In this document: piece after piece, positions 12,030-24,745 of the stretch
How positions within the stretch are numbered: the stretch's first letter is position 1
Layout of the letters: every line of letters begins with the position of its first letter
Source: Owenia fusiformis
Lineage: Eukaryota > Annelida > Polychaeta > Sabellida > Oweniidae
Reading direction: 5' to 3'
Length of the DNA stretch: 64,000 nt
NCBI GenBank assembly: GCA_903813345.2
Contig: CAIIXF020000012.1
Location: 27,294,684-27,358,683 of the forward strand
Notes under the pieces: model-generated
Database searches by the model: none
The model's input: only the letters and a program-made list of their open reading frames with translations
Told to the model about the DNA's origin: nothing
Program-made: the position numbers and the translations under genes

Positions 12030-13660
12030 CAGAAGTAGGAGATGAACCAGATTTTTGTAGCTTTCATCCATGATAACCCTGAGACCTTGTTGGTTGTGTT
12101 TAGATGATGGTGTTTCATACTAATCAGGTAAATTATTTCATCGTTTGATTTAATTAACTTGCATCATTTGTGGCTCTTTGCTTCAGAAAGTATTCATTTG
12201 TATTTAATGCAGTTATTATTTAACTTTCACAGTTTCACAGCAAATGAGATACTGTAAATTGCTTTAATTTGGTGCTATTTAATTTGGCGCCCTGTGCAAA
12301 TTTTAAAAGTATGACTGCTATATAATTAAGTTCTTTTAAAAGGTTTGAACTTAATCCTGATTGACACAATGTTAAAACATCTCAGTAGATTTACTCATCA
12401 TATTCACAATTTAAAGGTCTTATCTTAATCAATACAATTTGAAATAAAAGTATAAAATAAAGTAACAGTCTTTTAAAGTACTACTATTGTCCTCTATTTT
12501 CCCATCTACCTATTCTGTTTTCAGGATTGTTGTAGCCTTCACCCATGATAACCCTGAGGTGATTTTGGCTGTGTTGAGATGAGTGGTGTTATGCTAATCA
12601 GGTAGGCCTATATTATTTCTAGAGGTGTCACACTGACCCGAAGTTGACCTGCCATATTTTATCTCAGAAAGTTAAGAGTCATTCTCAGGTATCTACTTTC
12701 CTACCGTTCCAACATTTCAAATTATTATCCAATAGAATATTTTAATAAATAGATCTCTAGTTAAATCATTGGATGAAGATTATGAGAGTCAACGAAGGAA
12801 TGTTTTGGCTATATGATTCTACTGTAGAAATACAAAAGGATAGTACAAAAAGCTACTAGGGATCTATAAACAGATGAGCATAGGGATTGTTTTAACCCAG
12901 AGTAGTCCCAAAAAGTCTCCTAAGACAAAGATCAGATCTGGTGGAAGAAAGATTACACCCTCAGGTGCATTTTCAGATAACCAACTAATAAAATGTTTAT
13001 ACTACAAGTCTCTAAAATATTTCAGACAAACTAGCAGTACAAGCAGAATGGAACATTTGACGGTTTGGAAGTTAGGCAGTCTAGAGTCCTCTGAGCTTGG
13101 GGAGTTGCGAGGAAAGTGACTTCGGTAAGTCCAGGTTAATCTATTATTCATTATAGAAGTATTTTATATATATTAAGTTTACAGCAGAATCAAATCTAGC
13201 AAGATCCTTGTCATTCTATTCTAAAAATATAAAGTGCAGACTTTACTTCAGGAATACTAGAGTATTTTACCAAAGAATTTTACAATTATGTATTTTATTT
13301 TATATATATGGCTTCCATATTTATATTTGGAAGAATTTAAAAATTTTCCCGATTTTCGCACTTTTAATCCTCAATAACTTACTGATTTACAACACATTGT
13401 AGACCTTTGAGACATATTGTATCTGAGATTGTTAAGAATAGATCGCAAGCTCAAGTTTGGTTGAAAATGACACTGCAAAATATACAGAGTGGGTATGGGT
13501 ATACAGGTTACATTTCATACTTTTCAATAGATTGATTTTTTCCAGGAAAATGTCCAAAAACAAGCAGAAATGGCAATGTGTTAAACATGCAACCAGGGAA
13601 ACAACGACTGAGCTGTACAAGTCATTTGAAAAAACATTTGGAAAGTGATGAGGACCAATG
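12030..13660 (+). other. Exon-like segments inside E1, function unknown
   Basis: Two similar segments (12032-12126 and 12525-12601) each follow TCTGTTTTCAG and end AATCAG before a GTAAAT or GTAGGC donor. Both carry a related reading (HDNPET..VV, HDNPEV..AV). Further segments have acceptor-like CAG and the donor GTAAGTCC at about 13125. A frame at 12874-13119 (81 aa) and one starting at 13550 after TTTTTTCCAG (begins MSKNKQKWQ) are also kept in E2. These could be captured host exons or chance splice-like strings. I do not recognise the protein. Confidence 0.25.
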
Positions 13661-15055
13661 AGAGCTCATGCTTTCAAGGAAAAATGAACACTTAGCATAA
13701 ACAATATCTGTTCCGAGAAGCAAGCCAGTTTGAATTAAATTTTTATCTCTATGACAAGTAACGGGACAGTACTTTTAAGATTGCATAGATATAATGGCTT
13801 CATATGTGAAACATGCAATTTTTCTAGATTTATTCCCAACTTAAAATGGTCATTATTGCTTTTTGAAAATCAATACCATGTTAACTAATAGAGCATTTGT
13901 TCAAGCTCAAATTAGAATATTTATTCATTCCCGTTCACAAAAATAACAATATAACCCCTAAACAGTTAGGCTATAGATAATTACATTCATAGTAAAGGGG
14001 GTGAATAGATCTGCCGAGATCTGGGCACAATCTCGGAAATGAAATATCGAAATATCATCAAAGTTAATCCCATACTTAGTAGTGTTATAGGTAAATAACA
14101 TGCTGGAATATAATTGATATCTGAGTTGAGCGGGAGATATACAAGGGTTATGTACTGGGAGGTTTTGGATACAGGTTTTATCCCAAGGGAAATATGTGTA
14201 TATCCCGACGGACCGCAGGGACCAAGGGATATACACATATTTCCCGAGGGATAAACCCTGTATCCAAAACCGACCGTACATAACAGATGTATTTCATACC
14301 TACTGATGTTCTTGGTACGTCATATACCTTATAAAGTTCCAAAATTCAAAAATATACTTAAGATACACATTTTCTTTGTTTTAAAGTGGTTTTTAAGTTT
14401 CTGAGATTATCAAACTCATAAATGTGAAAATCTTTTTTTTTAAATGTGAAAAAAAATTTGGGGAAAAATGGGAAATTTCAATGCATATTTAATTCTCATA
14501 ATCTACTAAGTATAGGATAAATCAGTTATTAAATGCTCGATTTTTGATACAGTGTATATCCCTCAGTAACAACAATATAGTCACGATTTATTAGTTAAAA
14601 TATGCCTAATTCAATTTTAAGACAAGCCAGAACGGCAAATCTCCCCTGCCCCTTAACCGTTTAGGGGTTAATAAAATACTCAATAAAACTTATTAACGAT
14701 AGGATAGATTTTTGATAGATGACATACGAGACTGTAATTATATTTAAGTTCAATTCTGTGTGTCAATATTCTCTATTTGGATGCTCAAAAAAGTTCTTGT
14801 GTATTAACTCATTAATTATTGGAAAAACAATATACATTTGTTAATAAGTCAAAGCATAAGTTAGTTGTGTTTTACCTTCACATGTGAAAATGTTAGGCTT
14901 AGTGTGTTATATATAATTTTACTGAACATCGGTGTCTACATCTTCCTGTACAGGAACTTTAAATTATGTTCATGTAATGATTCATTTAACTGGACGTTAG
15001 TCATTACTATCACTATATCTTGTTGATGGCATAATTAAGGTTACTAGAACATTCC

Positions 15056-17400
15056 TTGCATGTGTTGTCCTAACTTGATGTAACCAGAAGTAACCAGAAT
15101 TTGCCATGTATGTGACAAGCACGTTACAGTCTCTTTATTTTGGCAAAGTCGTTGTTAAGGTTGGTACTACATTCCTGGCTCGTGATATCTAAGTCGAACG
15201 TAACTTGTATACTCATTTATGCGTGTCCACACTTTTCTTTGCCTACAACGTTCTATAGTTAATGTTACCAGAACTTTAACTTGGCCACGTATATGTGACG
15301 TTGCATTAGCACGTTACAGTCTGTTATTTTATTTTTGCAGTCATTGTTAAGGTTGCTACTACATTCCTAGCACATGATATTTAAGTAAAATGTAACGTTG
15401 TATAAACATCTGTGCGAGTCCAGACCTTCCTGTGCCTACATCGGTCCAAGACAAACGTTACCAGAACTTTAAACTGGCCAGGTACATGTTACGTTGCATA
15501 AGCACATTACAGTTTCACTATTTTTGCGAAGTCATTGTTAAGGTTGGTTCTACATTCCTGGCACGTAATATTTAAGTCAAATGTAACGTTCTTTAAACAT
15601 CTGTGCGAGTCCACACCTTCCTGTACCTACAACGTTCCATAATTAACGTACCAGAACTTAAAACTGGCCACGTATATGTGACGTTGCATAAGCACATTAC
15701 AGTCTCGTTATTTTTGCGAAGTTATCGTTTAGGTTGGTTCTACGTTCCTGGCACGTGATATTTAAGTCAAATGTAACGTTCTTTGAACATCTGTGCGAGT
15801 CCACAACTTCCTGTACCTACAACGTTCCATAATTAACGTATCAGAAATTTAGATTGGCCACGTATTTATGACGTAATGTAAGTACGTTACATTTTCGTTA
15901 TTTTGGCGAAGTCATCGTCTAGGTTGGTTCCACGTTCCTGGCACGTGATATTTAAGTCAAATGTAACGTTCTTTAAACATCTGTGCGAGTCCACACCTTC
16001 CTGTACCTACAACGTTCCATATCAACGTTACCAGAAATTTAGATTGGCCACGTATATATGACGTAATGTGAGTACGTTACATTTTCGTTATTTTGGTGAC
16101 GTAATTGTTAAGGTCGCTACTACGTTCCTGACACGTGATATTTAAGTCAAATGTAACGTTCTTTAAACATCTATGCGAGTCCACACCTTCCTGTACCTAC
16201 AACGTTCCATATCAACGTTACCAGAAATTTAGATTGGCCACGTATATATGACGTAATGTAAGTACGTTACAGTTTCGTTATTTTGGCGACGTAATTGTTA
16301 AGGTCGCTACTACGTTCCTGACACGTGATATTTAAGTCAAATGTAACGTTCTTTAAACATCTATGCGAGTCCACACCTTCCTGTACCTACAACGTTCCAT
16401 ATCAACGTTACCAGAAATTTAGATTGGCCACGTATATATGACGTAATGTAAGTACGTTACATTTTCGTTATTTTGGCGAAGTCATCGTTTAGGTTGGTTC
16501 TACGTTCCTGGCACGTGATATTTAAGTCTAATGTAACGTTCTTTAAACATCTGTGCGAGTCCACACCTTCCTGTACCTACAACGTTCAATATCAACGTTA
16601 CCAGAAATTTAGATTGGCCACGTATTTATGACGTAATGTAAGTACGTTACATTTTCGTTATTTTGGTGACGTAATTGTTAAGGTCGCTACTACGTTCCTG
16701 ACACGTGATATTTAAGTCAAATGTAACGTTCTTTAAACATCTATGCGAGTCCACACCTTCCTGTACCTACAACGTTCCATATCAACGTTACCAGAAATTT
16801 AGATTGGCCACGTATATATGACGTAATGTAAGTACGTTACAGTTTCGTTATTTTGGCAACGTTATTGTTAAGGTCGCTACTACGTTCCTGACACGTGATT
16901 TGTAAGTCAAATGTAACGTTCTTTAAACATCTGTGCGAGTCCACACCTTCCTGTACCTACAACGTTCCATATCAACGTTACCAGAAATTTAGATTGGCCA
17001 CGTATTTATGACGTAATGTAAGTACGTTACCTTTTCGTTATTTTGGTGACGTAATTGTTAAGGTCGCTACTACGTTCCTGACACGTGATATTTAAGTCAA
17101 ATGTAACGTTCTTTAAACATCTATGCGAGTCCACACTTTCCTGTACCTACAACGTTCCATATCAACGTTACCAGAAATTTAGATTGGCCACGTATATATG
17201 ACGTAATGTAAGTACGTTACAGTTTCGTTATTTTGGCGACGTAATTGTTAAGGTCGCTACTACGTTCCTGACACGTGATATTTAAGTCAAATGTAACGTT
17301 CTTTAAACATCTGTGCGAGTCCACACCTTCCTGTACCTACAACGTTCCATATTTAACGTTGCTACAACTTGAGACATATATTCTGACGACGTTATCACAA
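15056..17400 (+). repeat. 190-bp tandem array of E1
   Basis: The anchor CTACAACGTTCCAT recurs exactly every 190 bp (15629, 15819, 16009 and onward to 17339), with two decayed copies further left, about 12 units. Other landmarks are TTAGATTGGCCACGTAT, TACGTTCCTGACACGTGAT and CATCTGTGCGAGTCCACACC. ACGT cores are frequent here too, although the monomer is unrelated to the 119-bp unit. Confidence 0.9.
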
Positions 17401-17419
17401 CGTAAAATTGTTAGCTGGG

Positions 17420-20099
17420 ACATTGAAACAGAACATGTAAAAATAGAAACATTTATACATGTTCTTACTTTTGTTTATTTTAGTTTGTTTTGTACTTTAG
17501 CTATCATATCTGTGACCTCATATTTCAATGCTTCTCTGCCATGTTATTTTCAAAAAAATTATAGAACTCCCTAAATATAGTATGCTGACCCCTGGACCCC
17601 TTGTAATTGACCTAACGAAAATTATGAACCGGGAATTATGATTGAAAATCGTGATGAAATTGAAAATCAATAACATCGATTCAAATATCAGAATATTCAA
17701 AAGTTCATTTCAAAAATTATGAAAATTGAAACGATCCCAACTTTCACATGAGATTATTTGTGTTCTCGCTGCAAGTACCGGCCATGGAATGCTTTCATTT
17801 TAACCTTTGGTGATTGTGTAACATGCATGCATCATTCTTACCTTCGAAAGCTGGCAGTACGGCTCCCAAGTTGCTTTTAAGCAGCAATATCTTGAACTTG
17901 GAACTGTCCTCCATGTTGATTTCGACGCGGGAATTCCTCTATTTCTATTGGTTGATAGAACAGAATACGATAAAAAGCCGAACGAGAAATACATCAAATT
18001 TGCGAACGATGTACTTTCCGTTTGTAACGCTCGCCCTTGTTGAAAGGGACTAAAACCGCAAACTTTAGTCCCGGTGTAAAAGGGTAGGAGGTCCTAAAGA
18101 AAGGGGACCATAATCCCCAGGGGACCATAATTTCTTTTACACCGGCAAGCTCCAGAGGAAGTCGACATGGACATCTATGAAGTTCAGAGGAAGAAAATAT
18201 GGAATTTTATAACTCTGAGAGGAATAATACATCGGAAACTTCCAATTTTGAGAGGAAATTGACATGGAAAAAATGCTCAAAAAGGGGGTCTTTGGCGCGG
18301 CACATAGGTGTTAAGAGTTATATTGGAGTGAACCCCCCGGGACAGAACGTCAGACTTTTGTCAGCAATAACCCATGGCAAAATTACAACGTCGGAGAAAC
18401 GTTTTCTTTACATCATATTTCCACTCTCACTCTCAATTACCACGTTAAGTTCATCTGTGTGAGCCAACATATGCCTGTGCCTCCACCGATCAGTATTTAA
18501 AGTTACCACAACTCGAGGCATAAATGTATATTCGTTATATATTTAACATTTACTTCACGTCACAAATTAAACGAATTTGTTGAGACCACAACGTCTTTGT
18601 CACGTTCTTTTTCACATACATGTATATGTATTTTTCACGTTTAAAACCCGTTTCGACAACGTTGCAAATAAACCAATTTCGTGAGGACATAGCGTCTTTT
18701 TGTAACCTTTCCTGCACTTCAGATATTTTTTTACATTTCAATTGAAAACACGTTTCGACAACGTTGAAATTAACCGTTTGCACTACGTTGAAAATGAACC
18801 ATTTTGGTCAGAAAATGACGTCTTTGTAACGTGTTTTACAATTACAAATATTTTTCACATTCAAACCATGTTTTGACAACGTTACAATTAGCCATTTTCA
18901 CTACGTTGCAAATGAACCAATTTGGTGGGAAAACAAGGACTTTGTAACGTTTCCTAGACTTACAATTATCTTTCACATTTAAAACACGTTACGACAACGT
19001 CAAATTTTACTGTTTATATTACGTAGCAAATGAAACAATTTGGTGAGAACTGCAACGTCTTTGTAACGTTTTCTACACTTACAAATATCTTTCACATTTA
19101 AAACACGTACGTTACGACAACGTCAAATTTTACCGTTTACATTACGTAGCAAATGTACCAAATTTGGTGAGAACGCAACGTCTTTGTAACGTTTTTTACA
19201 CTTACAAATATCTTTCACATTTAGAACACGTTACGACGACATCAAATTTTACCGTTTATATTACGTAGCAAATGAAACAATTTGGTGAGAAGTGCAACGT
19301 CTTTGTAACGTTTTCTACACTTACAAATATCTTTCACATTTAAAACACGTTACGACAACGTCAAATTTTACCGTTTACATTACGTAGCAAATGTACCAAA
19401 TTTGGTGAGAACACAACGTCTTTTTAACGTTTTTTACACTTACAAATATCTTTCACATTTAGAACACGTTACGACAACATCAAATTTTACCGTTTATATT
19501 ACGTAGCAAATGAAACAATTTGGTGAGAAGTGCAACGTCTTTGTAACGTTTTCTACACTTACAAATATCTTTCACGTTTAAAACACGTTACGACAACGTC
19601 AAATTTTGCCGTTTACATCACGTAGCAAATGTACCAAATTTGGTGAGAACACAGCGTCTTTGTAACGTTTTCTACACTTACAAATATCTTTCACATTTAA
19701 AACACGTTACGACAACGTCAAATTTTACCGTTTATATTACGTAGCAAATGAAACAATTTGGTGAGAACTGCAACGTCTTTGTAATGTTTCCTGCACTTAC
19801 AAATATTTTACACATTTAAAAAACGTTACGACAACGTTAAATTTTGCCGTTTATATTACGTTGCAAATGAACCAAACTGGTAAAAATTCAACGTCATTGT
19901 TACGTTTTTCACACCAGCACAAATTTCGAACTTTACTAACACATTACTACAACGTCATTTTTTAACCATCCACCGACGTTTTGCTGAATGTCACAATTTT
20001 ACGTTGCTTTGACGTTTATATAACGGAAATATACAACGTCTCCAGTGAACTTATATACCACATATGAGTGACGTTACATGGACGTCACTGTTTGCTGGG
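17420..20099 (-). mobile_element. Giant TIR element E2, proximal part with its terminus
   Basis: Reverse complement of E1 6608-11226 with an internal deletion: the sequence runs from the equivalent of 11045 directly into that of 9905 at about 17585. It ends GTTTGCTGGG at 20099, the inverse of the E tip. It continues across E1 into 1-6607. Confidence 0.88.
18560..20099 (-). repeat. 119-bp tandem array of E2, eight good units
   Basis: Same monomer as 6608-8790 in reverse. The inverse anchor AAATTTTACCGTTT recurs eight times between about 19005 and 19860, against 13 in E1 and E3. Decayed units lie at 18560-18990. Confidence 0.88.
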
Positions 20100-20166
20100 G
20101 AGGCTTTAACACGTACTTAAATGGGGGAAAAAAAGGTTGCCAAACTTATGGAGGGGAGTGTATATA

Positions 20167-20780
20167 CTGGGTGTTTAATAATGACCGTCCCCCCCATCTA
20201 CCACCAATCCTGAATATCATACCCCCATGTGTTATATATCATATGAAAGCTTGGTCAATTCTGGACTTATTGAATCAACTTTGATTAAGCTTAACACTTT
20301 TTACAACTTGCTACATATCTCTATAAAAGGTACCCATTTTACCTTTAGCATAGAATCTGAAAGCCACATTTTTTCCAAAATTAGCCATGTACCCTGCAAA
20401 CAGCTATGATAGCCATGCCTCAATACACTATTGGGTATAGTAATGTACAACTTCTAACATTTGATTGATGTTGAAGATATATCTTGATGATATTTGAAAG
20501 ATAAAAGTATTTAATAGTTCAAAGAAATCCCAGAGAGCTCTAAATGATACAATGGATAATATAGCGATCTGCTTTTCTCTTTAAATCCATCAGGAATAGT
20601 AGCTACAAATTATGCAAATTGAGGGGATAGTGGCTACAAAATATAAGTTCACAAATTATGTTCTCAAAGACCAGGCATTCTAATATTTGGCACATAATTG
20701 AATACATGGTATATAGATTTTGGGGGCATGTGAAGTAGGATTGCCTGTGGATAGGGGGACGGTCATTATGAAACACCCTG
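20167..20780. mobile_element. Tc1/mariner-type MITE, 614 bp, TA duplication
   Basis: Ends CTGGGTGTTTAATAATGACC and the inverse of CAGGGTGTTTCATAATGACC, each flanked by TA (20165-20166, 20781-20782). No transposase ORF. TA target and CAGGGTG tips are typical of Tc1/mariner-derived MITEs (family knowledge). Confidence 0.75.
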
Positions 20781-20787
20781 TACATGT

Positions 20788-20919
20788 TATAAAACTAAGA
20801 CAAGTGTTGACATTAAAACGTGTTTATTCAGCCACCAGATGGCGCTCTAGTTTGCACATATTAAACTAGTTAACAGACACTGATACATAAACTCTTTGAA
20901 CTAGTTACATAACATTACA
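20788..20919 (-). repeat. 3' LTR, 132 bp
   Basis: Apparently identical to 24746-24877. Just upstream on the minus strand is the purine run AAAAGGGAGA (20920-20929), the expected polypurine tract. Confidence 0.9.
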
Positions 20920-21162
20920 TCTCCCTTTTAAACTTTAAACTCAAGTTTACTCAAGAGTCTCTATTAACAAAATATGAATGCATGTTATAACATAGACAGT
21001 TCAAATAAATATAGTGCTTTAAATTTCAACATGTAACTGTAGTATCACTAGATTTTCATTGTCTATACTTTAAACATGTTTCTATACTGTCATACTCAGT
21101 TTCAATAGCACTATACATGAAATAGACAGTTTGTCATCCGCCTGTGAATTATCTATTAACTT

Positions 21163-21576
21163 TCACAGATCAAGTCTATCTGGGGCTTTTCTGATTCTTG
21201 TAGAACGTCTCAATATCGGCGTTGCAGATCCTGGAACAATGTCACTACTTATAGGATTGTTCACTGATTTTGTTTCACTACTAGAATCTGTGGTTCTAGG
21301 TATAATGTCACTACTGGTAAATCCTGTCTCTGTTACTGGACAGTCTGGAGTTGGCACTGGTATTATGTGCTTACGATTCCTTATATAAACACGATCAGTT
21401 TCACTTGATTTCAAAATATATGACCTATTACTGTGTTGTTCAACTAGTGTACCAGGTACCCACTTTTCATTAAGTCTAAATCTAACAGATTTTCCATCAG
21501 ACAAGGGTTTCAGATCATGAGCTGACTTATCATAATAGAACTTTTGCTTTTCTTGCCTTTTCTCAAGTTTAGCATG
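21163..21576 (-). pseudogene. Integrase C-terminal remnant
   Basis: The frame contains QKFYYDKSAHDLKPL, followed by a segment with KWVPGTLVEQH and VYIRNRKHI, and a Pro/Ser/Arg tail with LRRSTRIRKAPDRLDL. This is the characteristic end of Ty3/gypsy integrases. The zinc-binding and DDE catalytic regions are missing. The upstream part of this open frame (to 21774) is an out-of-frame reading of the repeated end of gag-pro. Confidence 0.8.
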
Positions 21577-22711
21577 AACTGTTGAAGAAGGCTGGACCTG
21601 TGGCTGAAGAAGACTTTTGTGAGTTACTTGAACGTGTTTCACTAAACTGACGCGATTTACACAAAGAACGCGTTTCACTAGACTGACGCGATTTACACGA
21701 TGGACGCGTTTCACAAGAAAGTGTTTCACCAGAGGGACACTTAACTGAATCTGCTGTAATGAGGGTATCAACACGCTTTACCATATTCATCTCAACACAT
21801 GCATTGGCACTCAACAATGTAGGGGCTGGGCGATCAACAACTTGAAACGTCTGTATAAAATTTCTACACTTGTAACTACAGTCAAGCCTGATTTGACCCA
21901 TTGTCTTAAGTTTACCTCCCCCATATGCCTTAACTTTAATTCTAGGACCCGTTATCTCTGGATTCTCTAAAATCTTTGACAGAGTTGAATATGAAATCAT
22001 GTTTACATCTGCACCGGTATCAAGTTTACACAACACAGTATTGTTATTAATTTCGACATTTGCCAAAAAACTTGAACCTTCAGAGTGATGAATCGTGTTT
22101 ACAGAACTCACGTTCGCACTTACCAATCCAACAAATAAATGTTCATCATCAACGCTGCTGGATGATGTATCCGATTCGTACTCGACCTCATGCGCACTTG
22201 CAGATTTGGAACGACGACGGCTGCGACGGCTGAACTTGTCTTTCATGTGGGAACTGGGCTGACCACTGGAACTGGACTCTGAACTTGGTTTACGACCACC
22301 AGAACTGGATTCGGAACGGCAACAACGACCATAATGTCCTTTACGTGAACATCTGTAACACGTCACGTTACGGGCAGGACAGGTTTTCAGTCTATGTTTA
22401 GTATGTCCACAATTACGACATGGGACTGACGAACTGCTACTATTACTAACAGTATCCACACTAGAAGGATTTGACTGCTCTTTGAATGATTGTAACGTAC
22501 GATTGGACTGTTCATGTGCACGACACTCATCAATGCAAGTTTCCAATGTCAACTTATCATTACGCAAAAGCCTGTCTCTAAGATTATCGTTAGTAATACC
22601 ACACACAATTCTGTCTCTAATAAGACTGTCATTAAGTGTTTCGAATTCACACTCCTTAGCTTTGAACTTTAAATCTGTAACATACGAATCTACAGTTTCA
22701 TTTGACTCCTG
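21569..22711 (-). pseudogene. gag C-terminal part with zinc knuckles and retropepsin
   Basis: Open on the minus strand from 22711 and in frame with the gag start across the insertion. A Ser-rich linker precedes cysteine knuckles CRNCGHTKHRLKTC and CYRCSRKGHYGRC (second one atypical), an Arg/Ser-rich basic stretch, then an aspartic protease with active-site DTGAD and flanking hydrophobic strands. The C-terminal end is a short repeated string of SETR and CKSRQ units with no reverse transcriptase after it. In family order RT, RNase H and integrase should follow, so a deletion removed them. Confidence 0.82.
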
Positions 22712-22717
22712 AGGCCT

Positions 22718-24405
22718 TATTCACAATGTGTCGCATCCTATGCGATTGCGACATCGCAATCGCCATCGCAAAAATCGCTAAAATTCTTATTCACAATCAA
22801 AGTGCGATTGCGACTTAGCAATTCAATCGCATTACTAGCGTCATATAATTGCGACTACCCTCAACCAGCCGCAATACAGTCGCAATATTAAGGGTTGCTT
22901 TATGTTTTAATTAAACGCGTTTAGCGTTCTCCGAATTATCTGCTATTTTAATACAACGTTTTTCGGTATACTAACCAACATACGATTTTAAAAAAATCGT
23001 CATTTCATGTGTTCTGACGAGATAATAAGGGTCTAAAGTCGTCTTAAATAATGGAAGAATATTTTCTATATTTCATCTAAAATTGCTATCAATGAATCGC
23101 AATGTTATAATTCCCGCCATTATCAGTCGTCTGAGACACCGTAAAACAAAATGGCGATGATAGCGGTGAACCGCAGACAGCATCTCCCTCGTAAGACCAA
23201 GATTATTTCGCGACAGAACACATCCATTGGATATTTACGATGATCATGAGATGATCGAGAGGTATCGTCGTTTCATGAGGGAATGGACATGAACTTTAAT
23301 TCCATTAATAGATAAAGAGATTGTTGTATGTTTTTTTTTTCTTAGATTCAGCCCCACCCTGAATGAAATTTATATTTGCCCCGGGGATCGTGGTCCAATC
23401 GGTTACTCACAACAGACCATTATGTTCCCCAATATTTTAACTTGTATTCCATGATTCCCAAATAATTGTAACGGACGTGTTAATTATAATTAAAACAAAT
23501 ATTTTTATTCCAAGCTTTACAGTTCTCTAATTAATGCAATAAGTACATTTATCTTAATGGATCAAATGCTTTACCAATTGTATGTCTCTTCATAAATATT
23601 TCCTAATTGAACATCAATCATATCAAATTTTAAATTCTTAACTTTCAATTATAGATTCTCAACTTCATAAACTTCTCAAACTTCTCAAACTCCTCAAACT
23701 CGCTTGGCCTGTGATAATTATATAAAATAATCTCGATGTGAGGTTTGTAAAGTGTGTTTTTACATTTTACAAACATATATGTTTCATGTCAAATGCAGAT
23801 CCTTGTTGAATGATTTAATTCCTATAATATATCCGCGCTTGTTAAATAAAAGAACTTCTCATACAAATAATGAATAATAAATATTAATTGAAAATACTTC
23901 GTCCCTCATTTGCCTTATTCCAAAGCCGCGCAAATTACCCGTATCAAATTTGTTTCCCCTTTCTCCCTCTTTCCATGTTTCCAATCCATTCACAGATCCC
24001 TTCAAGATTCCCCATTTCAACTCCGTTCCCAGTTCCGAGTTTGTTTCGAGTTCCCCGTTGGTTCCGCGCTTTCGATCCGATCCCAGTTCTCCCCGAATCA
24101 AGTCTAAACTGCCATTTATATACCCGTAAGCGATGCTATTCTTAGCTAGGGGCAGCGTGACGTAATTTACGTATGAAAGTAGAATTGATACAAGAATGAA
24201 TCATAATCGGAAATGATTCCATTTATGGTATTGACGGGAAATTATGCCTTCTAAGGAAGGTGAGTAATAGTTCTTCTATATGTGAGATCGGCGGTAATTT
24301 TTGAATCAAAGAAATTGTACAATGTTTGAATTTTGAGTTACAACATTTACAAAGCTGCTAATTAGATCTAACACATTGCATTCAAATTGCGATGCTTTGT
24401 GAATA
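22718..24405 (+). mobile_element. PIF/Harbinger-like relic nested in gag
   Basis: Inverted ends TATTCACAA and TTGTGAATA, continued by partial similarity (TCGCATC/GATGC), lie between two copies of AGGCCT (22712-22717, 24406-24411). That hexamer is palindromic, so the duplication length cannot be fixed. Removing the insert and one flank leaves gag in frame. The interior has GCGATTGCGAC repeats near the left end and a short transposase-like fragment at 23179-23292. Confidence 0.72.
23179..23292 (+). pseudogene. PIF/Harbinger transposase N-terminal fragment
   Basis: A short frame reads FRDRTHPLDIYDDHEMIERY and then stops at TGA (23290-23292). An R..PL.IYDD.E...RYR pattern is typical of the N-terminal region of HARBI1-like transposases. 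A start-like ATGGCGATG upstream (about 23151) is in another frame, suggesting a frameshift. No catalytic DDE region is visible downstream. Confidence 0.6.
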
Positions 24406-24411
24406 AGGCCT

Positions 24412-24717
24412 CAGGTCTCTTGTGAAGAACTTGTGTCTACTCAGTATTATGTTCTTTCTTGGTTCACAGTATTCTTGGAACTTTTTCTCCAATGGTTCAA
24501 TCTTGTTTCTATCATGCTCACTGATAGTAAAAGTTTCAAATATTTTGATTGCATCATCACCACACAAATGGAGAAAAGCGGCACACTGAATTTCTTCACT
24601 TTTTTCAGATAGTCCACTGGCGAGAGAATACAGCTTGAACCTTGTCAACCAGTTCTTGTAGTTCTCTGAAACATTACCTTCAAATAGCATCTCTCCTGGA
24701 GGCTTTAAATGTTCCAT
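24412..24717 (-). pseudogene. gag, N-terminal part of the LTR retrotransposon
   Basis: Reads from ATG at 24717 (MEHLKPPGEML) through a capsid-like segment with WLTRFKLYS and a CAAFLHLCGDDA stretch typical of retroelement gag proteins, to the insertion point at 24412. The ORF then runs a few codons into the inserted element and stops. The frame resumes beyond the insertion at 22711. Start chosen because it is the first ATG after the primer binding site. Confidence 0.8.
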
Positions 24718-24745
24718 GTTGGTCTTAATTCCACTCTAGACACCA

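Larger units (their letters stand above)
6608..17419 (+). mobile_element. Giant non-autonomous TIR element E1, complete copy
   Basis: Begins CCCAGCAAACAGTGACGTCC and ends TGTTAGCTGGG, giving 11-bp terminal inverted repeats with one mismatch. Flanks GGACCAC and ACATTGAAAC, compared with the uninterrupted site GGACCACATTGAAAC, indicate a 2-bp duplication (AC). Order: 119-bp array (6608-8790), region with small MITEs (8790-11050), arm with the truncated palindromic element (11050-12000), exon-like unique region (12000-15050), 190-bp array (15056-17400). No transposase, reverse transcriptase or helicase frame is visible, so it is presumably mobilised in trans (inference). The superfamily is not assigned; the 2-bp duplication and tips fit a cut-and-paste DNA transposon. 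Satellite-like arrays inside a transposon recall the tandem-repeat-cored elements known from bivalves, as an architectural resemblance only. Confidence 0.85.

Noticed and set aside
1-20099. A single giant palindrome or an inverted assembly artefact
   Set aside because: The arms differ by private indels and unit numbers, and the centre has clean transposon ends with a reconstructable empty site, so nested insertion explains it better.
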